NCBI GenBank assembly: GCA_015075165.1
Contig: JABTUY010000005.1
Coordinates: forward strand, 62,001-126,000
Length of the DNA: 64,000 nt
Direction: 5' to 3'
Source of the DNA: Ideonella sp.
GTDB lineage: Bacteria; Pseudomonadota; Gammaproteobacteria; Burkholderiales; Burkholderiaceae_C
The position numbers and the translations under genes were made by a program. This document shows positions 27,963-36,792 of this stretch, one piece after another (position 1 is the stretch's first letter; each line of letters begins with the position of its first letter). The notes under the pieces are model-generated. The model was not told the DNA's origin. It saw nothing but the letters and a program-made list of their open reading frames with translations, and searched no databases.

Positions 27963-29258
27963 CTAGGGGAGAGGATCCGGGCGATCCCGCTCGGGGTGCC
28001 GGGGGTGCGAAGCGGGGCCGGCCTCGCAACCGTCGACACCTCCGGCGAGCCCCGCCAGCCACCCTTCGAGTTGATCGACCAAGCGTTCACGATCGAACTG
28101 CGCCGCCGCGTAGGCGCGGCCATTCGTGCCCATGCGCTCCAGCTCGTCGCGCCCGAGCGCGGCCATGTGGGCCACCGCATCGGCCAGCGCACCGTCATCT
28201 CCGGGTTCGCAGCAGCAACCCGCCTGCGCCTCGCTGACCACGCGCGCACCTTCGCCGGCGAGCATCGCGATGATCGGCCGCCCTGCCGCGAGATAGCTCT
28301 GCACCTTGCCCGGCACCGTCATCGCGAAGATCGGCTCGCGCTTCAGCGATACCAGCATCGCGTCGGCGCCGGCAAAGAACTCCGGCATTCGCTCGAGCGC
28401 GTGCCGGCCGAGGAAGTGCACCCGGGCTTGCAGGTCGAGGCGCTGTGCTTCGGAGCGCGCTGCGGCAGCAGCACGCCCGTCGCCGACGATGAGCCAGTGG
28501 ACGTCGCCGCGCGCGGCAAGGCGCTTGGCGGCGGCCAGCACGGTCGGCAGGTCTTGCGCCTCGCCGAGGTTGCCGGCGAACATGACCCGGAAGCTGCCGT
28601 CGAAGGGCCGCGTCTCCGGCGCGGGTTCCACCGCGGAGCCGGTGGCGAAGACGCCGTCGGCCCACTGCGGGAAGTACCGGGTCTTGGTGGGATCGCCTGA
28701 CCACTGCGCGATGGCGTCGAAGAACCCGCGCGACTGCGCGAGGATCAGATCGCAGCGCCGGTAGATGAAGGCCACCAGCCGGCCCACCGCGTTGAGCACC
28801 CGGCGCGAGCGGACCACGCCGACGGCCGCCAGCGTGTCGGGCCACAGATCGAGCACCCACAACACGAGCGGCGCGCGTTTGATCCGGCGCAGCAGCACCG
28901 CCGGCAATGCCGACGTGATCGGTGAGGTCTCGAAGCAGAAGATGGCGTCGAACGCCCTGCCGCGCAGCAGCCACGGGCCGAGCAGGCAGCCCCAGAACAC
29001 GAAGCTCCAGTAGTTCAGCAGCAGACGCAAGCTGCCGCGCCCGCGTGGCCGCAGCGGCACGCGCAACACCTCGGCGCCCGCGTAGCGAGCGAACCGCGCA
29101 CGGTCGGCGCGGAACTCGGCGAACAGCTCTCCGTCGGGGTAGTTGGGCCGGCCGGTGAGCACCGTCACCGAGTGGCCGCGCGCCACCAGGCGCTCGACCA
29201 GCTCGTTGACGCGAAAGACCTCCGGCCAGAAGTACTGGCTGACGACGAGCAGGCGCAC
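27963..29258 (-). CDS. wbuB: Glycosyltransferase family 4, WbuB-like (L-FucNAc transferase)
   Basis: The 431-residue protein starts with VSQYFWPEVFRVNELVERL, the hallmark N-terminus of WbuB, and has FAGNLGEAQDLPTVLAAA and VPGKVQSYLAAGRP in the donor domain. Following fnlA-fnlB-fnlC it should transfer L-FucNAc from UDP-L-FucNAc. The last 22 or so residues (after WLAGLAG) are not typical. They are encoded across a direct repeat (27979-27998), so the 3' end was probably altered by recombination. GTG 29258 lies 4 bases after the fnlC stop. Confidence 0.87.
   Translation of the reverse strand: MRLLVVSQYFWPEVFRVNELVERLVARGHSVTVLTGRPNYPDGELFAEFRADRARFARYAGAEVLRVPLRPRGRGSLRLLLNYWSFVFWGCLLGPWLLRGRAFDAIFCFETSPITSALPAVLLRRIKRAPLVLWVLDLWPDTLAAVGVVRSRRVLNAVGRLVAFIYRRCDLILAQSRGFFDAIAQWSGDPTKTRYFPQWADGVFATGSAVEPAPETRPFDGSFRVMFAGNLGEAQDLPTVLAAAKRLAARGDVHWLIVGDGRAAAAARSEAQRLDLQARVHFLGRHALERMPEFFAGADAMLVSLKREPIFAMTVPGKVQSYLAAGRPIIAMLAGEGARVVSEAQAGCCCEPGDDGALADAVAHMAALGRDELERMGTNGRAYAAAQFDRERLVDQLEGWLAGLAGGVDGCEAGPASHPRHPERDRPDPLP
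27979..27998 (+). repeat. Direct repeat, right copy
   Basis: Partner of the 20-mer at 26516-26535 (18/20 identical), located inside the extra 3' end of wbuB. Confidence 0.5.
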
Positions 29259-29262
29259 CGCG

Positions 29263-30402
29263 TCAGGTGTAGTCGCGCCAGACCACGCGGCGCACGTAGT
29301 CGGTGTAGCTGTGCACGATGCGTACCACCTTGTCCGACACGTTGGGCATGCCGTAGTCGGCCACGAGCCGCAGCGAACGCTCGTCGCCCCGGGCCTGCCC
29401 GGCCAGCACGGCCAGCGCCTGGCGGACACGCTCGATCTCCAGCCCCACCATCATTACGGCAGCCTCCTCCATGCCTTCGGGCCGCTCGTGCGCCTCCCGT
29501 AGGTTCAGCGCCGGGAAGTTGAGGATCGACGACTCCTCGTTGATCGTTCCGCTGTCGGACAGCACCGCGCGCGCGGAAACCTGCAGCCGCACGTAGTCAT
29601 GGAAGCCCAGCGGCTTGAGCAGGCGCACCAGCGGGTGGAACGCCACGCCCGCGTTCTGGACGCGACCGCGCGTGCGCGGATGGGTCGACACGATCACCGG
29701 CAGACCATGGTCGCCGGCGAGGCCGTTGAGCACCTCCACCAGCTTGCGGAAGTTGCGCTCCGACTCGATGTTCTCCTCACGGTGCGCGCTGACCACGAAA
29801 TACTGCAGCGGCTGCAGCCCCAGCCGATCGAGCGCAGTGGAGGCCTCGATCTGCGGCCGGTAGTGCGCCAGCACCTCGTACATCGGGCTGCCGGTCTTGA
29901 TCACGAGGTCGGGCGGCAGGCCCTCGCGCAGCAGGTACTCGCGGGCGATCGAGCTGTAGGTCAGGTTCACGTCGGCGGTATGGTCGACGATGCGGCGGTT
30001 GATCTCCTCGGGCACTCGCTGGTCGAAGCAGCGGTTGCCGGCTTCCATGTGGAAGATCGGGATCCGCCTGCGCTTGGCCGGGATCACCGACAGGCAGCTG
30101 TTGGTGTCGCCGAGCACCAGCATCGCGTCGGGGCGCGCCTGCTGCAGCACGCGGTCGACCGCCGCGATCACGTTGCCGATGGTCTGGGCCGGCCCGGCGC
30201 CGCCGGCCGCGCTGTCGAGGAAGTGATCGGGTTTGCGGATCTCGAGATCCTCGAAGAAGACCTGATTGAGTTCGTAGTCGTAGTTCTGGCCGGTGTGCAC
30301 GAGCACGTGGTCACAGTGCCGATCGAGCTTGGCGATCACTCGCGACAGGCGGATGACCTCGGGCCGCGTGCCCACTACCGTGACGACCTTGAGCTTGTTC
30401 AC
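29263..30402 (-). CDS. fnlC: UDP-N-acetylglucosamine 2-epimerase family, FnlC/WbjD
   Basis: The 379-residue enzyme has VVGTRPEVIRLSRVI at the N-terminus, HTGQNYDYELN, the active-site region HMEAGNRCFDQRVPEEINRR and the C-terminal UDP-binding motif SDSGTINEESSIL. In the fnlABC set it epimerises C2 to give UDP-L-FucNAc. GTG start in a GTGA overlap with fnlB. WbpI-type enzymes for other amino sugars are similar, but the neighbours decide for the FnlC role. Confidence 0.9.
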   Translation of the reverse strand: MNKLKVVTVVGTRPEVIRLSRVIAKLDRHCDHVLVHTGQNYDYELNQVFFEDLEIRKPDHFLDSAAGGAGPAQTIGNVIAAVDRVLQQARPDAMLVLGDTNSCLSVIPAKRRRIPIFHMEAGNRCFDQRVPEEINRRIVDHTADVNLTYSSIAREYLLREGLPPDLVIKTGSPMYEVLAHYRPQIEASTALDRLGLQPLQYFVVSAHREENIESERNFRKLVEVLNGLAGDHGLPVIVSTHPRTRGRVQNAGVAFHPLVRLLKPLGFHDYVRLQVSARAVLSDSGTINEESSILNFPALNLREAHERPEGMEEAAVMMVGLEIERVRQALAVLAGQARGDERSLRLVADYGMPNVSDKVVRIVHSYTDYVRRVVWRDYT

Positions 30403-31511
30403 GGGTCCACCTTCATCGCCACCGTGTCGGGCCGTGCGCGGTCGAACACCTCGTTCGCCCACAGCATCACGATCAGCAGGTCGTCGCCGACGTTGGTGAT
30501 GTCGTGCGTCCAGCCCGGAATCGTCTCGACGATGCGCGCCTCGCCACCGCGGGTGACGATCTCGTGCCGCTCGCCGGTCTCGATGTGACGGAAGCCGAAG
30601 CGCGCGGCGCCCTGGATGACCAGGAACTTCTCGGTCTTGCTGTGGTGGTAGTGGCCGCCGCGGGTGACCCCCGGATGCGCGGTGAAGTACGAGAACTGGC
30701 CGCAATCGGGCGTCTTCAGCATCTCGACGAACGCCCCGCGCGGATCGCTGTGCACGGGCACCGCGTAGTCGAAGCGGTCGGGTGGCAGGAAGCTCAAGAA
30801 GGTGGAGTACAGCGCCCGCGGCAGGCCGGCACCGACCCGGCCGGTCGACAGCGAGGCTCTCGCGTCGGCGAAGCCTTGCAGCGTGGCCGCCAGATCGCCG
30901 ACCGTCGTCTCGTAGACCGGCCCCGCCTCGGCGAAGCCGCCGGCGCGCTGCAGATCGTTCAGGTGGCCAATGAAGGTTTCGACCACGTCGTCGACATACA
31001 GCAGGCGCAATGCGGACGCGGGGTCGTGGATCGACAGCGCCTGACCGCGCGCGATCTGATCGCAGAACGTGGCGACCACCGAGTTGTAGTTCGGGCGCGA
31101 CCACTTACCGAAGACGTTGGTCAGACGATAGAGATGCACCGGCGCGCCGGTGCGACGGCCGTGGTCCAGCAGCGCTTGTTCGGCGAGGCGTTTGCTGCGC
31201 CCGTAGGGGTTGTCCAGCGTCGCCTGCGTGCTCGACGCGAACACCACCGGGGCGCGGCTGCCGGCGCTCTCGAGGGCAGCGCACAGCGCGCGGGTGAAGC
31301 CCGCGTTGCCGCGCTCGAACTCGTCGGTGTGCTGCGGCCGATTCACACCGGCCAGGTGGAAGACGAACTCGGCGCCACGCAGTGCCGGCGCCAGCGCCTG
31401 CGGCGCGGTCGACCGCGTGAGTTTCGCCACGTCGACGTGGCCCGCCTCGCGCAGCCGCCACAGCAGGTTGCGGGCGATGAAACCTTCGGCGCCGGTGACG
31501 ACGATTCGCAT
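30399..31511 (-). CDS. fnlB: UDP-2-acetamido-2,6-dideoxy-L-talose synthase, FnlB/WbjC (SDR plus cupin)
   Basis: The 370-residue protein joins an SDR reductase (VTGAEGFIARNLLWRL, Tyr-Lys in NPYGRSKRLAE) to a C-terminal cupin (about residues 250-365, with GGHYHHSKTEKFLVIQG). It is the bifunctional C3-epimerase/C4-reductase of UDP-L-FucNAc synthesis, acting between FnlA and FnlC. It is coupled to fnlC by a 4-base overlap and follows fnlA by 2 bases. Confidence 0.92.
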   Translation of the reverse strand: MRIVVTGAEGFIARNLLWRLREAGHVDVAKLTRSTAPQALAPALRGAEFVFHLAGVNRPQHTDEFERGNAGFTRALCAALESAGSRAPVVFASSTQATLDNPYGRSKRLAEQALLDHGRRTGAPVHLYRLTNVFGKWSRPNYNSVVATFCDQIARGQALSIHDPASALRLLYVDDVVETFIGHLNDLQRAGGFAEAGPVYETTVGDLAATLQGFADARASLSTGRVGAGLPRALYSTFLSFLPPDRFDYAVPVHSDPRGAFVEMLKTPDCGQFSYFTAHPGVTRGGHYHHSKTEKFLVIQGAARFGFRHIETGERHEIVTRGGEARIVETIPGWTHDITNVGDDLLIVMLWANEVFDRARPDTVAMKVDP

Positions 31512-31513
31512 CC

Positions 31514-32548
31514 TCAGTCCTCCGGCAGCGCCGGCTCGCCGCGCGCGATGCGCTGCATGAACTCGAGCTTCAACAGCAGCCGTTTCATGCCGGCCACATC
31601 GAGCCGCTCGGTGTTGGAGGAGCTGTAGTCGTCGGCGCTGCTGATGCCGGGTTCGCCCTGCTCGACGAACTTGGCGTAGTTCAGGTCGCGGCCGTCAGGC
31701 GGCACGCGAAAGTAGCCCTCCAGGTCTTCAGCCGCCGCGCGCTCCTCGCGGCTGAGCAGGGTTTCGTGCAGCTTCTCGCCGTGGCGGGTGCCGATCACCC
31801 GCACCTCGTGCGCCGGCCGCCGCATCACCTCGAGGATCGCCCTGGCCAGCACGTCCACCGTCGCGGCGGGCGCCTTCTGGACGAAGATGTCTCCGTTGCG
31901 CCCGTGGGCGAACGCGTACAGCACCAGCTCGACCGCGTCGTCGAGCGTCATCATGAAGCGCGTCATTCGCGGGTCGGTCACGGTGATCGGCCGTCCCGCC
32001 AGCACCTGATCGACGAACAGCGGAATCACCGATCCGCGCGATGCCATCACGTTGCCGTAGCGGGTCGCGCAGATCGTGGTGGCGGTGCCGTCCAGGTTGC
32101 GCGACAGCGCGACCATGACCTTCTCCATCATCGCCTTGGAGATCCCCATCGCGTTGATCGGGTAGACGGCCTTGTCGGTGCTGAGGCAGATCACGCGGCT
32201 CACGCCCGCGGCGATGGCTGCATGAAGCACGTTCTCGGTGCCGGCCACGTTGGTGCGCACCGCCTCCATCGGATGAAACTCGCACGACGGCACCTGCTTC
32301 AGCGCGGCGGCGTGGAAGCAGAAGTCCACGCCGCGCATCGCCGCCTCGACGCTGCGCTCGTTGCGCACGTCGCCGAGGTAGAACTTGAGCTTCGGACTGG
32401 CATAGCGCTTGCGCATGTCGTCCTGCTTCTTCTCGTCGCGGCTGAGGATGCGGATCTCGCGCAGGTCGGATGCCAAGAAGCGCCGCAGCACAGCGTTGCC
32501 GAACGAGCCGGTGCCGCCGGTGATCAGGAGCGTGCGGTCGGTGAACAT
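31514..32548 (-). CDS. fnlA: UDP-GlcNAc 4,6-dehydratase/5-epimerase, FnlA/WbjB
   Basis: This 344-residue soluble SDR enzyme has TLLITGGTGSFGNAVLRRFL, the charged stretch RDEKKQDDMRKRY and the active-site strand STDKAVYPINAMGISKAMME, all typical of FnlA/WbjB. It starts the pathway from UDP-GlcNAc to UDP-L-FucNAc. It lacks the membrane part of the CapD paralogue at 22.75 kb. Confidence 0.93.
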   Translation of the reverse strand: MFTDRTLLITGGTGSFGNAVLRRFLASDLREIRILSRDEKKQDDMRKRYASPKLKFYLGDVRNERSVEAAMRGVDFCFHAAALKQVPSCEFHPMEAVRTNVAGTENVLHAAIAAGVSRVICLSTDKAVYPINAMGISKAMMEKVMVALSRNLDGTATTICATRYGNVMASRGSVIPLFVDQVLAGRPITVTDPRMTRFMMTLDDAVELVLYAFAHGRNGDIFVQKAPAATVDVLARAILEVMRRPAHEVRVIGTRHGEKLHETLLSREERAAAEDLEGYFRVPPDGRDLNYAKFVEQGEPGISSADDYSSSNTERLDVAGMKRLLLKLEFMQRIARGEPALPED

Positions 32549-32560
32549 GAGGGTGAAGAC

Positions 32561-33337
32561 TCAGCGCGCCGCACGCGCGATCTGCTCGCGCTGCTCGGCG
32601 TTGGGGTAGTTGATCAGCACGGCCCGGTAAGCGCCCTTGAACACGAACAGGCTGCCCGCCGCGGCGCCGACGATGCCGCCGCAGGCGCGCACCAGCGCCT
32701 CGATGTCGGCCAGCGAGCCCGCGCCGCCGAGCACGGTGAGCGGCACGCGCAGCGCCTGGCGCAGCTGGGTGGCCAACGCGAGGTCGTAGCCCTTCATGCG
32801 GCCGTCGTCGTCGATCGAGTTGACGGCGATCTCGCCGGCGCCGCGCTGCTGCATCTCGAGCGCCAGCTCCAGCAGCGCCCGTTTCGTGTTGCGCCGGCCG
32901 TTGTGCGTGTAGACGTCGCGGTCGCGGCCGAGCAGGCGCTTCTTGTGATCGAGCACCGCCACCACGCTCTGGCTGCCCACCTCCTCGGCCATCTGCGTGA
33001 CCAGCGCCGGGTTGTCGACCGCGGCCGCGCTGACGCAAACCTTCTCGACGCCGAGGCCGACGATGCGCTTGGCCTGCGCCGCGCTGCGCACGCCGCCGCC
33101 GTAGGCCAGCGGCATGCGCGATTCGGCCGCGAGGTTGGCGATCAGCCTGAAATCCGGCTCGGCGCCGTTGACGGTGGCGTCGATGTCGAACACCGCCAGT
33201 TCGTCGCACTCCTTCTCGTTGAAGATCTTCACCGCGTTGATCGGGTCGCCCACGTACTTCGGATCCTTGAAGCCGACGGTCTTGACCAGGCCGCCCTGAT
33301 GGACCAGCAGGCACGGGACGATGCGCGGTCTCAGCAT
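32561..33337 (-). CDS. wbuZ: HisF-like cyclase subunit of an amidotransferase (WbuZ/HisF2)
   Basis: The 258-residue (beta-alpha)8-barrel resembles HisF. In place of the first catalytic Asp (IPCLD in true HisF) it has VPCLLVHQGGLVKT, as in the polysaccharide-locus paralogues. Those deliver ammonia from HisH to a sugar amidotransferase of the WbpG/WbuX type, making acetamidino sugars. The order wbuY-wbuZ-fnlABC-wbuB is known from O-antigen clusters. Here the HisH partner is truncated and no WbuX gene is present in the window, so activity is doubtful. Confidence 0.85.
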   Translation of the reverse strand: MLRPRIVPCLLVHQGGLVKTVGFKDPKYVGDPINAVKIFNEKECDELAVFDIDATVNGAEPDFRLIANLAAESRMPLAYGGGVRSAAQAKRIVGLGVEKVCVSAAAVDNPALVTQMAEEVGSQSVVAVLDHKKRLLGRDRDVYTHNGRRNTKRALLELALEMQQRGAGEIAVNSIDDDGRMKGYDLALATQLRQALRVPLTVLGGAGSLADIEALVRACGGIVGAAAGSLFVFKGAYRAVLINYPNAEQREQIARAAR

Positions 33338-33348
33338 GGTGTCTCGAT

Positions 33349-33490
33349 TCAGCCGCCGCGGGCGAAGTTGGCCAGCAGCCGGGTGCCCCAGTGGTGGCTC
33401 TTCTCGGGGTGGAACTGCACACCGGCGATATGCCCGCTGCGCACGGCGCAGCTGAAGTCGAAGCCGTAACGCGCGGTGGCGGCGCTGTGT
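33349..33490 (-). pseudogene. C-terminal fragment of a HisH-like glutaminase (WbuY)
   Basis: The bases encode ATARYGFDFSCAVRSGHIAG, then VQFHPEKSHHWGTRLLANFA and a stop 11 bases before hisF. These are the last 45 or so residues of a HisH-type class I glutaminase with the catalytic His-x-Glu (FHPEK). The other 150 residues, including the nucleophilic Cys, are missing. The break lies about 20-30 bases from the stop of the next glycosyltransferase gene and marks the joint between the two polysaccharide blocks. Confidence 0.85.
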
Positions 33491-33512
33491 GGCAAGTACG
33501 TTCATGACGAGG

Positions 33513-34721
33513 TCACGCTCGCTGGCGGTCTGGCCGGTCGTGGCGCGCCAACGCGCCACGAACGATGTCGAGATATGCACGTGCTCGCTCAGCTGGCCCA
33601 GGGTAGCGAGCCGCGAAGGCATACGCTGAGTCGAGCCGGTGGGCACGTTCGGATTCGCCAAGCTCAAAGTATTCGGCGATGGCCTGGGCCATCGACTCAA
33701 CACGAAGTGGATCGAAGTAAACGGCGTGTTGGTGGCAGCAATCACGTATGAATGGTAGATCCGAAGCGAATAGCGGGCGACGCATGCGCATCGCCTCCAG
33801 TGGCACAGCCGAAAAACTCTCGAGCAAGCTGGGGAAGATCACGCCGGCCATGGCAGCGTAAAAGGTAGGACTCTGCGTGAGCAACAGGGGGCCTACGTTG
33901 CGCACGGCTTCGCGGAACGACGGCGCACAGGCCTGCCACTCGGCGTCGGTGAACGTGACATAGAACTCAACTGGCAATCCATGCTCCCGTTGAAGCTGCT
34001 CCTTCAGGGCAGGCAGGCAGTCGAGGTTCTTGTGCGGGTAGTTTCGCGAGACGAGCCCCAGTCTTAGCCCGCGCGCCGACTTGGGTAGTGCCAGCGGTTG
34101 CCACCGCGTCGGATCTAGGAACAGCGAGTCGACAGTGTTGTAGACGACGTGGATCGGGATGTGGCGGAAGAGCCGATTGCGTGCTAGGGCGTCCTTTACG
34201 TGCTCGAGCTCAACCACGAGCTCAGACGCGCTGGCGAAAAACCGCTCCTGAATCAAGTACTTCAGCCGCTGCCGCCAGCGCGCGAGCGGCGCCATTCGGG
34301 CTTCGACCGGATTGTGCGGATAGATGATTAGCGGTTGCGCAAAACCGCAGATGTGGGGCGTGGCATGTGGCAACACATAGGCCGGGCCGAACACTGTGAA
34401 AACAACGTCGTGACATGCAAACCGTCGCCGCAGACCCTGCCACAACGAGTGGAGTCCGTGGTGATTGACAACCTCGCTCCCGACGAAACCATTGAGCTCT
34501 GTGCGCATCGAATCGAGGTTGGCACTGACCGCGGTCGATAGCAGCAGCGTAATATCGAAGTCGTCTGGCGGCTCCTGGCTGAGGCAGTGGACGAACGAGG
34601 ACGCGACTGCTACGGCACCTCCGACATGCAGGTTGGAGCAATTGATGAGAAGGCGCCACCGCCGGTGTGGCGGCGCGCCGGCGCCAGTCTGTCTCATCGC
34701 GACTGCCATGGAGCGGCTCAT
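33513..34721 (-). CDS. Glycosyltransferase family 4
   Basis: The 402-residue GT-B protein has LLINCSNLHVGGAVAVASSF near its start (acceptor-domain loop) and LRLGLVSRNYPHKNLDCLP in the donor domain. The signature FPSLLESFSAVPLEAMRMRR carries the GT4 glutamates. ATG 34721 overlaps the upstream methyltransferase stop by 4 bases. ATG 34709 and 34697 are alternatives. Base composition is less GC-rich than in the fnl genes next door, consistent with a different origin. Confidence 0.83.
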   Translation of the reverse strand: MSRSMAVAMRQTGAGAPPHRRWRLLINCSNLHVGGAVAVASSFVHCLSQEPPDDFDITLLLSTAVSANLDSMRTELNGFVGSEVVNHHGLHSLWQGLRRRFACHDVVFTVFGPAYVLPHATPHICGFAQPLIIYPHNPVEARMAPLARWRQRLKYLIQERFFASASELVVELEHVKDALARNRLFRHIPIHVVYNTVDSLFLDPTRWQPLALPKSARGLRLGLVSRNYPHKNLDCLPALKEQLQREHGLPVEFYVTFTDAEWQACAPSFREAVRNVGPLLLTQSPTFYAAMAGVIFPSLLESFSAVPLEAMRMRRPLFASDLPFIRDCCHQHAVYFDPLRVESMAQAIAEYFELGESERAHRLDSAYAFAARYPGPAERARAYLDIVRGALARHDRPDRQRA

Positions 34722-35455
34722 TCGGCAAGTGCCAGGTAGGAACAGCCACCCAAGACCGTTGCAGCGAGACCGGGCGACAACGCGAACAGCGCCCGGCGCG
34801 GCAGCCAAGCGCATCGGGCCTTCCAGGTGCGCGCCGGCAGACCGTGAAACGGGGCGGTGAAGAAGCCATCGATGACGCGGTACCCGCAATCGGCAAGCGT
34901 TGCTAGCGCGGTGTCCCGCGTGAAGTAGTGCAAGTGGCCAACGCTGGAACGCGCCCGCATCATGGAAGAGTGCAGCACCGAAAGCATGGAGATGTCCAGC
35001 GGTATGTGAAATATCTTGAACCTTGCCTTCGTGCGCAGTTTCCGAAGGAAGCCCATGTAGTCTTCGACGTGCTCGAAGACGTCGATGCAGAGCAGGCAGT
35101 CGTAAGAATCCCCTGACTCGAAGACGCTCTGGCAACGGTAGTCGACGTGTTGCGAGTGTCGCGCTAGACAGAGCGCCATTGCTTGGGGAGATGTCTCGTA
35201 GCCGGTGTAGCGGATATCAGGCATCCGAGTGGAGAGCTCATGCAGGATGCCGCCTGCGCCGCAGCCAACCTCGCACACACTGGCGGGCGTGATCCCGTTG
35301 CGCTGCAAGACTCGCATGATCTGGTTCGCTTTCCACGGCGAGTCCTCGGCGTGCCAGGTCTGATTGCCATCGAGGTAGCGACCGTCTCTGTAGATGCGAG
35401 CTAGATCGAACTCCTGGGAACCGTGGGGATCAGCGGCAACAGGTTCTGATTGCAT
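34718..35455 (-). CDS. Class I SAM-dependent methyltransferase
   Basis: The 245-residue protein has the SAM motif VCEVGCGAGGILHEL (about residue 59) and the acidic motif CLLCIDVFEHVEDYMGFL. The IS4-type element sits directly in front of its ATG (35455), and the target duplication overlaps the last base of the start triplet. Its native leader and any operon transcription from wzy were therefore cut off. A GTG inside the IS end (35467) would add four residues and is unlikely to be native. Confidence 0.8.
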   Translation of the reverse strand: MQSEPVAADPHGSQEFDLARIYRDGRYLDGNQTWHAEDSPWKANQIMRVLQRNGITPASVCEVGCGAGGILHELSTRMPDIRYTGYETSPQAMALCLARHSQHVDYRCQSVFESGDSYDCLLCIDVFEHVEDYMGFLRKLRTKARFKIFHIPLDISMLSVLHSSMMRARSSVGHLHYFTRDTALATLADCGYRVIDGFFTAPFHGLPARTWKARCAWLPRRALFALSPGLAATVLGGCSYLALAE

Positions 35456-35464
35456 GGGCGTGAC

Positions 35465-36745
35465 CACTACTGTCCGGTTAATCGTTGAACAGAATCAACT
35501 GGTTGGCTTTCGAGGCGGTGTTTGCGGCAGATCGACACCGACAGGATCTGTAGAAGCGTGTAGAGCGAAGCCTCCAAGTGCAGCTCCTTCTTGGCGATGG
35601 CAATGAGCACGTAGGTCGCCACGGCGCACCAGACCTGCGTCTTCACTGCGTTCTCGGTGGTACCCAGGAAGCGCTTGATGCGCAGGTGCTGCTTGATCCA
35701 CTTGATGAACAGCTCCACCTGCCAGCGGCTCTTGCACAGCGCGCAGATCGTCAGCGCCGGCAGCGTGGTGTTGTTGGTGATGAAGGTCAGCCGTTTGCCA
35801 GTTTCGGGGCCGTTGAAGCGGATACGCCGGAACTGCTCGGGGCAGTGCTTGGCGCCGTAGAAGCCAGCGTGCACGACGCGCTGGTCGCACAGCATACTGG
35901 TGGAGTGATCGGTGGGAATCGAGTACACGCGCCGCGCGTCCATGCGCACCTTGGCGCGGGTGACGAAGAAGGCACCGGCCTGGTGGATCGCGTAGAACAG
36001 CGAGAAGTCTTGGTAGCCGCGATCCATCACGTAGAAGGCTCCGTGCTCGAAGCTGAGCATGTCCAGCACATGGACGTCGTGGTACAGCCCGACGCTGACG
36101 TGAATGAACGCCGGAATCGCGCAAGTCCAGCAACGTGTGCACCTTCACCGCCGCCCACCTTGGTTGCACGATACGACGCCCACGGGAACAAGCTCAGGCA
36201 CAGGTCCACGGTGGTGGAATCCAGGCAGTACACCGTGTTGCTGAGCTCCAGGGCGAAAGGCTCGCTCGCGTACAGCTTGCGCGCGCGGCGAATCAGCAGT
36301 GCCGCCATGTCGGCAGAGATACGCCAGTCGCGCGCCTCGTTCGCTCGGCCAGCGTCGAGCGACGCACCGCGTTGCGCAGGCCCATGCCGTACAGCTTGCT
36401 GGCATTGGCGCCTAAGGTCGCTTCGATGTCGCGCAGGCTCTCGCGCCAAGTCAGTTTCGCGAAGCCCATGACACGGAACTGCTCGGCGCAGTTGAAGCAG
36501 CGCACACCGCGATCGCCTCCATAGCGGTGCACGATTCGAGCCACGCTGGTCCACGGTACGAACTCCATCAGCTGCGCGAACAACGTCTTGCCCGCATTCA
36601 TCTCGCCGCTCCGCCTGCCAGGGGAGCGTCACGGTACCGCTGCAGGGCAATTCGGCGTTCAAATCGGCACCAACCTAAATCGGGCTGCGAGGCGCCTCAA
36701 TGCTGGCTCCGTGGCATTTGATCCGGTCGCCAACCGGACAGCAGT
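35465..36745 (-). mobile_element. IS4-family insertion sequence, decayed
   Basis: The element is 1281 bp. Its ends ACT(A/G)CTGTCCGGTT are at 35466-35479 and, inverted, at 36732-36745. It is flanked by the direct repeat TGGGCGTGAC at 35455-35464 and 36746-36755, a 10-bp target duplication as expected of IS4 family. The transposase is frameshifted at least three times. It inserted between wzy and the methyltransferase gene. Confidence 0.85.
35467..36601 (-). pseudogene. IS4-family transposase, multiply frameshifted
   Basis: The protein can be followed through four frame segments: MNAGKTLFAQLMEFVPWTSV (36601 to about 36350); ANEARDWRISADMAALLIRR with VYCLDSTTVDLCLSLF (first DDE Asp, to about 36150); a short piece VKVHTLLDLR; then MLDMLSFEHGAFYVMDRGYQ (second Asp) with the third-residue region SRWQVELFIKWIKQHLR. 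At least three frameshifts separate them, so no active transposase is made. The stop TAG lies inside the left IS end. Confidence 0.85.
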
Positions 36746-36792
36746 TGGGCGTGACACTGTGGAATCTGAGAGCGCTAAGGAACATCTGAACA

